Source: a bacterium
GTDB taxonomy: Bacteria > Vulcanimicrobiota > Vulcanimicrobiia > Vulcanimicrobiales > Vulcanimicrobiaceae
DNA: 42,257 bases
Assembly (NCBI GenBank): GCA_021790895.1
Contig: JAJYFM010000012.1
Span: 1 to 42,257, forward strand
Direction of reading: 5' to 3'
Positions 35,061-42,257 of this stretch are shown here, piece after piece. The stretch's first letter is position 1, and each line of letters begins with the position of its first letter. The notes below the pieces were generated by a model. The model searched no databases. It was not told where the DNA came from and saw only the letters and a list, made by a program, of their open reading frames with translations. Both the position numbers and the translations under genes were made by a program.

Positions 35061-36809
35061 CTACATGGAGATCGATCCCTCGCGGAAATCGCTACGGTCG
35101 AGCCAGACGTTGATGAGGACCGGGACGCCGTTGCGCGCCGATTCGCGCGCCCGGGCGAGCGCGGGATCGATCTCGCTCTCGCTACGCACCAGAATACCGA
35201 GCGCACCGAAGCCCGCCGCGACCTCGTGGTAGGCGGTTCGCGCGAGGACGGTGCCGACATCGTCGCCGAGCATCTTCACCTGCTCGCGCGCGATCTGCGA
35301 CCAGCCGGCGTCGTTGCCGACGACGGCGATGACGCCGATGCGATGGCGCACGAAGCTGTCGAACTCCGCGAGCGCATATCCGCAGGCACCATCGCCGAAG
35401 ATCGCCCACACCTCGCTCTGCGGTCGCGCAAGCGCCGCGGCGAGCGAGAAACCCGCGCCGACACCAAGCGTTCCGAAGACCCCAGGGTCGAGCCAGCTCA
35501 ACGGTGCGCGCGGGTGCAGCACGTAGGAGGCGGTCGCGACGAAATCACCGCCGTCGGCAACGAAGATCGCACTTTCGTCGGCGCAGCGATCGATCGCGCG
35601 GAGTAACGCGATCGGATTGACATACTCGCCGCGTTGCTGCTCGCGCGCGGCGATCTCGCGTTCGCGCTCCAGATCGCGCGCGCGCACGCCGGCGATCCAT
35701 TCAGCGCGCGCTGCATCGCTCCGAGAGGAACCCGCGGCGAGTTCGAGGAGAAATGCACCGGCATCGCCGATCGCCGCGATCGTCGGCCGACGATTGAGCT
35801 TCGCATCGGCGCGACTGCGATTCGCCGCGACGAGCGTGCTGTTGCGCCGAATATCGCCGCCGTAGCCGAGCCGGAAATCGCACGGCACACCTGCGAGCAG
35901 CACGCAATCCGCTTCGCGCAACGCTTCGCGCCGGCGATGCCGCATCTGCAGCGGGTGATCGGGCCCCATGAGACCGCGCGCCATGCCCGAGAGATAGACC
36001 GGGATGCCGAGCGCAGCGATCGCATCGGCGATTTTTTGCGCGTTTGCGGGAACCGCGAGCGCCTGACTGCCGATCACCGCGATCGGTCGCTCCGCCCGCT
36101 GCAATGCAGAGCGCGCGGCGGCGATGCTCGCGCGCGACGGCATCGGCGGCGGCAACGCAGGTCTCGGCGCCGACGCCCGCTGCGCGCCGGCGAAGAGCCG
36201 CTCGACGTGGCGATGGAGATACCAGCGCTGCGCGCGTTCGGCGAGCGATCTGCCCTTGCCGCTCGCCTCCGCGTACCACGTGCGAATCGTCGCTTCATCG
36301 TAGAGCAGGTCGACCGGCGCCTCGAGAAAGACCGGGCCGGGAACTCCCGCCGTCGCCGTCGCGAACGCCGCTTCGAGCGCAGGTTGCAGATCGGCGACAC
36401 GCCGCACCTGAATCACGCGCTTTGCATGCGGCGCAATGACGGCGCGCTGATCGATATCTTGCAACGCGCCGCGCCCGCGCAGTGCAGTCGGTACGCCGCC
36501 GCAGAGAAGAATCGCGGGCGACTGCGCGAGCCGCGCATTCTGCATTGCGGTGATCGCATTGGTAAGCCCGGGTCCGGCGGTCACCGCCGCGATCCCCGGA
36601 ATACCAGTGAGCCGCCCCTCGGCATCGGCGGCAAAGAGTGCGCTTGCTTCGTCGCGCACGTCGACGATGCGAATGCCGCGCGCCTTCGCCGCGGTCAGAA
36701 TCGGCGAGATGTGCCCGCCACAGAGCGTAAAAAGACGGCGGACGCCGTGCGCGGCAAGGGTTTCAGCGATGCGATCGCCGCCATGCCGTCTCTCGAGAGG
36801 CTGCTGCAT
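35061..36809 (-). CDS. Thiamine diphosphate enzyme, acetolactate synthase-like/2-hydroxyacyl-CoA lyase type
   Basis: A 582-residue ThDP enzyme with the three-domain layout of acetohydroxyacid synthase relatives. The activating Glu is in DVRDEASA (Glu54), the central domain carries [18 protein letters not shown], and the ThDP/Mg motif is [15 protein letters not shown] (Gly472-Asp473) with NDAGW (Asn499) 24 residues after GDG. The stretch [18 protein letters not shown] with NDAGWSQI is closer to ILVBL/2-hydroxyacyl-CoA lyase-type proteins than to housekeeping IlvB, and no IlvN gene is present. Product chemistry is therefore uncertain. The 120-base gap to the divergent Asp-box gene should hold both promoters. 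Confidence 0.85.
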   Translation of the reverse strand: MQQPLERRHGGDRIAETLAAHGVRRLFTLCGGHISPILTAAKARGIRIVDVRDEASALFAADAEGRLTGIPGIAAVTAGPGLTNAITAMQNARLAQSPAILLCGGVPTALRGRGALQDIDQRAVIAPHAKRVIQVRRVADLQPALEAAFATATAGVPGPVFLEAPVDLLYDEATIRTWYAEASGKGRSLAERAQRWYLHRHVERLFAGAQRASAPRPALPPPMPSRASIAAARSALQRAERPIAVIGSQALAVPANAQKIADAIAALGIPVYLSGMARGLMGPDHPLQMRHRRREALREADCVLLAGVPCDFRLGYGGDIRRNSTLVAANRSRADAKLNRRPTIAAIGDAGAFLLELAAGSSRSDAARAEWIAGVRARDLEREREIAAREQQRGEYVNPIALLRAIDRCADESAIFVADGGDFVATASYVLHPRAPLSWLDPGVFGTLGVGAGFSLAAALARPQSEVWAIFGDGACGYALAEFDSFVRHRIGVIAVVGNDAGWSQIAREQVKMLGDDVGTVLARTAYHEVAAGFGALGILVRSESEIDPALARARESARNGVPVLINVWLDRSDFREGSISM

Positions 36810-36929
36810 TCCACCTTCTTCGGCACGCAGCGGCAGGCTGCTGCTGCGCGGTACGGGACGGGCCCATCCGCGCGCCGAACCGGTGAGACTTCCACCACGG
36901 CGTTAGAGATTGAGGAAGAGAGACTCACG

Positions 36930-39900
36930 ATGATCCGTTCGCTCATTGCTTTTACCGCACTCGTACTTGCACCGGCGATCGGCGCGGCGGCGAGCCTTCC
37001 CGTCGGCAACCTGCACTGGCGCGCGACCGGCCCGGCCGCCGCCGGCGGTCGCGTCACCTCGGTGGCGGGCACGGCGCAGAATCCGCATCTCTACTATCTC
37101 GGCGCAGCGGGCGGCGGCGTGTGGAAAAGCAACGACGGCGGCGCATCGTGGAATCCCGTCTTCGACCACGAGAGCGTCGGATCGATCGGCGCAGTCGCGA
37201 TCGATCCGCAGAACGATCGTACCGTCTGGGTCGGCACCGGTGAATCGAACCCGCGTAACGATGTGAGTTACGGCGACGGTCTCTACAAATCGACCGACGG
37301 CGGCAAGACGTGGAAGAACGTCGGCCTGCGCGGCACGAAATATATCTCGCGCATTCTTATCGATCCGAAGGATCCGCAGCACGTGATCGTCGGCGCGCTC
37401 GGCGACGTCTTCGCACGTTCGCCGCATCGCGGTGTCTACGTCACCTTCGACGGCGGCAAGAGCTGGAAGAAAACGCTTGATGTCGGCCCGATCAGCGGCG
37501 TCTCCGATCTCGCGATGAATCCGAAGACGCCGAACGTGATCTTTGCCGGCGTCTGGGAGTTTCAGCGCCGGCCGTGGACCTTCCGCAGCGGCGGCAAGCG
37601 CGACGGCATCTACAAATCGGTCGACGGCGGGCGCACTTGGCAGCGACTCACCGGCGGCGGGCTGCCGACGGGCATCACCGGGCGCATTGGGCTTGCCGTC
37701 GCGCCGAGCGACCCGAACCGCGTCTACGCACTCATCGAAGCGAAGCACGGCATCCTGTGGCGCTCCGACGATGACGGCAGCACCTGGAAGCTCGTGAGTT
37801 CGAACACGCTCGTCGACCAGCGCCCCTTCTATTTCTCGCATATCGAAGTCGACCCGAGCAATCCGAACACCGTCTACACCGCCTCGACCTCGCTCGCCGA
37901 GAGCACCGACGGCGGCTTGCATTTCAAAGCGATCGCGCAGAACGTGCACGGCGATTTTCACGCGATCTGGATCGCGCCGAACGATGCCAAGCGCATGATC
38001 GTCGGCGAAGACGGCGGCTACGCGCTCACCGTCAACGGCGGGCACACCTGGGCCTTCTGGGCGAATCTGCCGATCGGGCAGTTCTATCGCGTCGGCTTGG
38101 GCAACGACAACCCGTACACCATCTGCGGCGGATTGCAAGATAACAATTCCTACTGCGGCCCTTCGAACTCCCTCGATATGGCCGGCATCACCAACGCCGC
38201 ATGGTACGCCGTCGTCTACGACGACGACGGCCAATGGGCGATCCCCGCTCCGTACGACTCCAACATCATCTGGTCGGACGGCCAAGACGGCGCGCTCTTC
38301 CGCTTCAATCGCCGCTCGCGCGAATATACATTTGCGGAGCCGTACTTCACCAGCGTCCAGCAAGATTACAACATCGCTTCGAGCCCCTATCGCTTCAATT
38401 GGGAGTCGCCGATCGGCTTTGCGCCCTGGAGTTCGCACACGATCTGGTTCGGCGGCAACGTCGTCTTTCAAAGCACCGATCGCGGCCTTACCTGGAAAGC
38501 GATCAGCCCCGATCTCACGCACAACGATAAAGCGCACCAGGGCCCATCGGGCGGACCGATCACCCACGACGTCACCGGCGCCGAGTACACCGATACGATC
38601 CTCGATATCGAGGGCTCGACGCTCTCGCGCGGCGAGATCTGGGTCGGCACCGATGACGGTTTGGTGCAACTCACGCGCGACGGCGGCAAGCACTGGAAGA
38701 ACGTCACGCCGCCCGGAGCGAACCGCAACGGTCGCTTCGAGACCGTTGCGCCATCGCCGTTACAGCGCGGCACCGCCTACGCCGTCGAAGATTCCCACCT
38801 CGTCGGCGATAATGCACCGGAGGTCTGGGTGACCAACGATTACGGTGCGCATTGGCGATCGATCGTCAACGGTTTGCCGCACGATCTTTGGACGCGTTCG
38901 ATTCGCCCCGACATCCACAATCCCAATCTCGTCTATCTCGGAACCGAGGAAGGCGTCTGGATATCCTACGATCGCGGCGCGCATTGGCAGAGCCTGCGGA
39001 ACAACATGCCGCCGGTCTCGGTGCGCGACATTCGCATTCAACCGCAGTTCGATGACCTCGTGATCGCCACGCACGGCCGCTCGATCTGGGTGCTCGACGA
39101 TCTGCACCCGTTACAACAATTACCGCAAGCGGTCGCCGCGGGAGCGATGCTCTTCGCGCCGCGCACCTCGTATGAATACAACCTCACCAACAATACCGAG
39201 GGAACCTACACCAACTACGCGGCGGCGAACCCACCCTACGGCGTGCCGATCAGCTACTATCAAGCGAAGCCGCAGGCAAGGGTGCCGATGCTGACGATTC
39301 TCGATGCATCGGGGCACGTCGTGCGCACGCTGAAAGGCAGCAATCTTGCGGGGATCAACCGCATCGTGTGGGACTTCACGACCACCCCGCCGGTGAAATG
39401 GAGCGGCGCGGCCAATCCAGCATTCGCCGGGCCGAGCGAGGGCGCGACGGTGGTGCCGGGAACCTATGCCGTGCGCATGACGATCGGCGGGCGCACCTTC
39501 GTGCAGCGCTTCACCGTCAAGCCCGACCCGAAGGCGACCGAGACGCTCGCGCAGATGCGCGAGAGCTACAACACATTCGCACATATCAACAACCTCTACT
39601 CCAGCGTCGATACGATGCTCAATCACCTCGACCGCGTCGGAAAGGCGATCGCCGCCGAGCCGAAACTCACCGGCGCCGCAGCAGCAGCGCTGGCAAAGGC
39701 GCGGAACGGTCGCAGCGCCGTCATGGCGCAACTCACCGCAAACTACACCAACAGCGAGGACTCCGTCTCGCGCCCCGGCGCCTTACGTGAAAACCTCGAC
39801 GGCGCGCTCAGCTCGCTGCAATCGTTCCCGGTGCAGGGCATCATCACCCAAGCGGCCGCGCAGTTCTATGCGCGCATCGAGGCGGAGTATCGCTCCGCAC

Positions 39901-40001
39901 GCAACGCCTACAACGCGTACGTGCACGCGATTCCCGCGCTTAACGCGCACCTTCGCGCAACGGGGGCGCGCGCGTTGCCGGTGATTCCGACGGAGCCCTA
40001 G
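36930..40001 (+). CDS. Exported Asp-box (BNR/sortilin-like) beta-propeller protein
   Basis: From ATG 36930 the 1023-residue protein has a Sec signal (MIRSLIAFTALVLAPAIGAA) and a large beta-propeller region with about ten Asp-box turns. Examples are SNDGGASW, STDGGKTW, SVDGGRTW, SDDDGSTW, STDRGLTW, TRDGGKHW and TNDYGAHW. The fold is that of VPS10/sortilin and GH74-like proteins. The C-terminal part has a FlgD-like Ig stretch (GINRIVWDFTTTPPVKW, GTYAVRMTIGGRTFVQRFTV) and helices (TLAQMRESYNTFAHINN). No transmembrane anchor is seen, so it is probably secreted. Longer upstream frames overlap the divergent ThDP gene and are rejected. AGGAAG at about 36913 may be the ribosome-binding site. DoxX follows after 1 base. 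Confidence 0.85.
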   Translation: MIRSLIAFTALVLAPAIGAAASLPVGNLHWRATGPAAAGGRVTSVAGTAQNPHLYYLGAAGGGVWKSNDGGASWNPVFDHESVGSIGAVAIDPQNDRTVWVGTGESNPRNDVSYGDGLYKSTDGGKTWKNVGLRGTKYISRILIDPKDPQHVIVGALGDVFARSPHRGVYVTFDGGKSWKKTLDVGPISGVSDLAMNPKTPNVIFAGVWEFQRRPWTFRSGGKRDGIYKSVDGGRTWQRLTGGGLPTGITGRIGLAVAPSDPNRVYALIEAKHGILWRSDDDGSTWKLVSSNTLVDQRPFYFSHIEVDPSNPNTVYTASTSLAESTDGGLHFKAIAQNVHGDFHAIWIAPNDAKRMIVGEDGGYALTVNGGHTWAFWANLPIGQFYRVGLGNDNPYTICGGLQDNNSYCGPSNSLDMAGITNAAWYAVVYDDDGQWAIPAPYDSNIIWSDGQDGALFRFNRRSREYTFAEPYFTSVQQDYNIASSPYRFNWESPIGFAPWSSHTIWFGGNVVFQSTDRGLTWKAISPDLTHNDKAHQGPSGGPITHDVTGAEYTDTILDIEGSTLSRGEIWVGTDDGLVQLTRDGGKHWKNVTPPGANRNGRFETVAPSPLQRGTAYAVEDSHLVGDNAPEVWVTNDYGAHWRSIVNGLPHDLWTRSIRPDIHNPNLVYLGTEEGVWISYDRGAHWQSLRNNMPPVSVRDIRIQPQFDDLVIATHGRSIWVLDDLHPLQQLPQAVAAGAMLFAPRTSYEYNLTNNTEGTYTNYAAANPPYGVPISYYQAKPQARVPMLTILDASGHVVRTLKGSNLAGINRIVWDFTTTPPVKWSGAANPAFAGPSEGATVVPGTYAVRMTIGGRTFVQRFTVKPDPKATETLAQMRESYNTFAHINNLYSSVDTMLNHLDRVGKAIAAEPKLTGAAAAALAKARNGRSAVMAQLTANYTNSEDSVSRPGALRENLDGALSSLQSFPVQGIITQAAAQFYARIEAEYRSARNAYNAYVHAIPALNAHLRATGARALPVIPTEP

Positions 40002-40002
40002 C

Positions 40003-40476
40003 GTGCGCCGCCGCAGCGCCGTCCCCGGGCACGTCGCGTTGACCTGGCTGCGCATCGGCGTCGGTGTGCTGTTCTTGGTCTTCGCGCAATACAAAGTCTT
40101 CGGAACGCAATTCACCCAGGGCGGCGGCTTTCAAATGTGGATCGAGCGCTTCCTCAACGGAGGCAGCGCCTATCCCTTTATGGTGCCGATTCTCCAGCAC
40201 GTCGTGCTTCCGAACGGAACGGCGATCGCCTATCTCGCCGCCTACGGTGAACTGGCGATCGGGCTCGCGCTCGTCTCGGGCCTACTGGTGCGCGTCGCGA
40301 GTACCTGCGGTGCAATCTACATGCTCGCGCTCTTATTCTCGTCGAACTATCCCGGCGCGGGCGCTCCGTTTTGGGAGTATTTCGGCGCATCTCTCAACCA
40401 TCTCGTCCTCGCGATGTGTTTCGCGGCGTTCGCAGCGGCCGAATCACCGCCGCTCCGTTGGTTCGGGCGCCGTTAG
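40003..40476 (+). CDS. DoxX family membrane protein
   Basis: A 157-residue integral membrane protein with four hydrophobic segments (LTWLRIGVGVLFLVFAQYKVF, the AYLAAYGELAIGLALVSGLL region, CGAIYMLALLFSS, LNHLVLAMCFAAFAAAES), matching DoxX/TQO-small-type proteins. The first segment is followed by a GTQFTQGGGFQMWIERF loop, as in the family. DoxX proteins occur in quinone-linked or thiol redox systems, but family membership does not assign a reaction. GTG 40003 lies 1 base after the propeller gene stop, so it is co-transcribed and probably translationally coupled. The pairing with a secreted Asp-box protein is a guess only from position. Confidence 0.8.
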   Translation: MRRRSAVPGHVALTWLRIGVGVLFLVFAQYKVFGTQFTQGGGFQMWIERFLNGGSAYPFMVPILQHVVLPNGTAIAYLAAYGELAIGLALVSGLLVRVASTCGAIYMLALLFSSNYPGAGAPFWEYFGASLNHLVLAMCFAAFAAAESPPLRWFGRR

Positions 40477-40497
40477 CCGGCAACGACAAGCGCGCGT

Positions 40498-42257
40498 CTA
40501 GCCGTTCTCCATAGCGATGCGATCGGCGAGTAACCGCTCGACCCGCGCGCGCGCACTCCAATAGAGTGCGTCGTTGGGCCCGTGCAGCGCGGCAAGGGCG
40601 TGGAGCTCGTCGTGCGCTTCCTGTAATGGGCTCCCGCGCAGATTCTGCGCCGCGATGTAGTGCGTCAGGCTCGAGGGCATGTGGAGAAAATTCTCCAGCA
40701 ACTCGCGCCATGGACTCAGGCTCACCAGTTGCAGATGCCAGAGCATATTCGTCGCGAAAGCACCGAGCGCCGTCTTCGGCTGCGTTCGGTCGACCGCGAG
40801 CGTAAAGTGTTGCTCCCACTTCACCAATTCGTCAGCACGCATCGGCGATGCGATGGCGAAGCCTTGCCCCATGTTCGCACTGAGAATCACCGCGGCTTCG
40901 ACCAGCCCCGCATTTTCGAGCCCCTCAACGGTCACCGGAATGCCGAAATCGTGGCTTAAACGGGTGAGGTAATGGATGAAGCCCAATGCTTTGCGCGGCG
41001 TCTGCGATGAATTGCAGACCAGCCCTTGATCGATCTTCATTTCGTCGAACGTGATGCGGTCCATCCGCAGCAACGAGCTGTAGCCGGCACCGAGATCGTC
41101 CTCGGCGAGGGAAAGCCCCATCGCGCGCAGTTCGTCGGCGATCTCCGTCTGCGCGAGGGGCTGATCGGCCTGACCCGTCTCAAGCAACTCGAGCGTGAGA
41201 CGCGCGGGCGCGATATCGCTGCGCGCAAAGGTTTCGCGCAAAATCTCGAGGTAGCGACGATCTTTGAGCCCCTGCGGCGGAAGATTGATCGAGATCGTCG
41301 TTTCGATGCCGGAGGCCTGCCATTGCGCGAGTGCAGCGAAGCCCTGCTCCAAACCCTGCGCGAAGAGACGCTGCAATTCCCATTCACCGAAGGCCGGCAG
41401 AAATTGCGCGGGGAAAACGAGCTCACCGTTGGCGTTGCGCAACCGCGCGAGTGCTTCGACTTTCTGTAACGCACCCGTCGATAGATCGACGACCGGCTGA
41501 AAATGCATCTCGAGCCCGCCGCGCTGGAGCAACTCGCGCCACTCAAAACGCCGCTCCTGCGGAATAACGACAAGGCTCTGCTGATCGCGCTGCGTCAAAC
41601 GCGCAAACGCGTGCCCCAACGCGCGTTGGAGATGCTCGATCAACGTCTGTCGGAGCGGCGTCATAAAGTGACCGGTCAGATCGCTCCAGAGTTGGATGAG
41701 CACCTGCGGACGCTCGTCGTTATCGAGTACGGGAATCGTCGCCGCGGAGCGGAGTTGAAATTCGGCGAGCATTTTCTGCCAGACCACCATCGTGGGATCG
41801 AGCGCCATCGCCACCGTGTGCTCGACGACGCCGTTGCGCCAGGCACGGCCGCTCGGTCCCTGCCCCGTCGGGCGATCCGCGTGCACGCTAATCGGCGACG
41901 CCGTTCCCGAAGCCAGCATTTCCAGATAGCGCCGTATCTTATCCCCCGCCGTCACTTCGTACTGCAAGTTGCCCTGCGGATCGGGGCGAGAGATCGCACC
42001 GGTCGCAATACCGTCGAGCCCAACGACCGCTTCGAGAATGCCGCTTGCTAAATCGATGAAGGTGGTAGCGGATGCAACCAACTGATCGATTTTTTGGAGC
42101 GCGACGCGCTGCAGTTCGTGTAATTCGCGCGGAGCATCCAACTGTTCGTGCAACTCGACGCTCAAACGATGGTCGAGTACTTCGCGAAACGCGCGATAAT
42201 CGTGCTGCGAGGTGTTCGAGAGGTCTAAAATAAGCTGCCGATAGCGTTCGTACGCGT
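40498..42257 (-). CDS. EAL-domain c-di-GMP phosphodiesterase with GAF-like input domain, 5' end outside the window
   Basis: The C-terminal part is a complete EAL domain. It has VEALARLRN (the EAL motif), ISINLPP (Asn ligand), LELLETG (Glu), EDDLGAGYSSL (Asp-Asp), MKIDQGLV (Lys), TVEGLE (Glu) and NMGQGFAIASPM, so catalytic residues look intact. The ~200 residues before it form a GAF-like sensory domain (TFIDLASGILEAVVGLDGIATGAI, then AATIPVLDND). A helical C-terminal tail follows the EAL domain. The frame is open past the TTG at 42165 to the window edge (upstream codons read AYERYRQLILDLSNT), so the protein is truncated here by the window. It converges on DoxX with a 21-base gap. Confidence 0.9.
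   Translation of the reverse strand, partial: AYERYRQLILDLSNTSQHDYRAFREVLDHRLSVELHEQLDAPRELHELQRVALQKIDQLVASATTFIDLASGILEAVVGLDGIATGAISRPDPQGNLQYEVTAGDKIRRYLEMLASGTASPISVHADRPTGQGPSGRAWRNGVVEHTVAMALDPTMVVWQKMLAEFQLRSAATIPVLDNDERPQVLIQLWSDLTGHFMTPLRQTLIEHLQRALGHAFARLTQRDQQSLVVIPQERRFEWRELLQRGGLEMHFQPVVDLSTGALQKVEALARLRNANGELVFPAQFLPAFGEWELQRLFAQGLEQGFAALAQWQASGIETTISINLPPQGLKDRRYLEILRETFARSDIAPARLTLELLETGQADQPLAQTEIADELRAMGLSLAEDDLGAGYSSLLRMDRITFDEMKIDQGLVCNSSQTPRKALGFIHYLTRLSHDFGIPVTVEGLENAGLVEAAVILSANMGQGFAIASPMRADELVKWEQHFTLAVDRTQPKTALGAFATNMLWHLQLVSLSPWRELLENFLHMPSSLTHYIAAQNLRGSPLQEAHDELHALAALHGPNDALYWSARARVERLLADRIAMENG

Noticed and set aside
35634-36929. Upstream extension of the Asp-box protein to 1455 residues
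   Set aside because: The extra region is Arg-rich and antisense to the ThDP gene; a Sec signal begins at 36930.
37111-38990. Regularly spaced similar DNA segments that could look like a CRISPR or tandem repeat array
   Set aside because: They encode Asp-box turns (S-x-D-G-G-x-x-W) in one reading frame; spacing and sequence vary and there are no identical repeats.

Overview
The window is a gene-dense, high-GC bacterial chromosome segment. It has short intergenic gaps, many GTG starts (plus at least one likely CTG start) and frequent 4-base stop/start overlaps. No rRNA, tRNA, CRISPR array, transposase or phage gene was seen, so it looks like core chromosome rather than an island. The gene flavour (propionyl/methylmalonyl-CoA module, a stand-alone AhbC/NirJ-type radical SAM protein, DUF4127, exported proteins with Ig-like and carboxypeptidase-regulatory-like domains) would suit a deep-branching phylum such as Candidatus Eremiobacterota (WPS-2), or an Actinobacteriota/Chloroflexota relative. 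That placement is inference from gene content only.

Layout. (1) 1-2.5 kb: an HD-GYP c-di-GMP phosphodiesterase at the left edge, an unknown partner gene, an exported rubrerythrin-like protein and a hotdog thioesterase. (2) 2.5-10 kb: a propionyl-CoA to methylmalonyl-CoA module made of the carboxyltransferase (pccB), then fabI, a tiny epsilon-like subunit, the biotin carboxylase/biotin carrier chain (pccA), the catalytic half of methylmalonyl-CoA mutase and the epimerase. It ends in a hairpin terminator. A YciI-like gene and an exported DsrE-like gene sit between pccB and fabI. (3) 10-11.2 kb: a radical SAM/SPASM protein of the AhbC/NirJ type. (4) 11.2-18.9 kb, minus strand: a tightly overlapped peptidoglycan-recycling operon (nagZ, serine hydrolase, anmK, GlcNAc-type kinase, murQ, DUF4127), preceded by two small genes. 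NagZ appears to start at CTG behind a good ribosome-binding site. (5) 18.9-21.8 kb: a two-lobed exported aspartic protease, an exported unknown and an alpha/beta hydrolase. (6) 21.9-28.8 kb: an SRAP (YedK/HMCES) DNA-crosslink protein, proC behind a promoter-leader-terminator region, an MFS transporter, a TM0106-type nuclease/helicase, and a small gene that looks like an internally deleted ATP-grasp domain of an ADP-forming acyl-CoA synthetase. (7) 28.7-34.8 kb, minus strand: a P-type cation ATPase with an AI-2E/PerM family permease, then two exported beta-rich proteins. (8) 35-42.3 kb: a ThDP enzyme of the acetolactate synthase/2-hydroxyacyl-CoA lyase type, a 1023-residue exported Asp-box (sortilin-like) protein, a DoxX membrane protein, and a GAF-like/EAL protein that runs off the right edge.

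How the parts fit. The carboxylase, mutase and epimerase together convert propionyl-CoA to succinyl-CoA, but the B12-binding mutase subunit is not here. The recycling operon covers release of GlcNAc from muropeptides (NagZ), phosphorylation of anhydro-MurNAc and an amino sugar (AnmK, kinase), and removal of lactate (MurQ). DUF4127 is translationally coupled to it and is the best candidate there for a new function. The most notable regulatory signal is upstream of proC: a near-consensus promoter, a possible proline-rich leader peptide and an intrinsic terminator, which together suggest transcription attenuation. Both window edges carry c-di-GMP phosphodiesterase-type genes.
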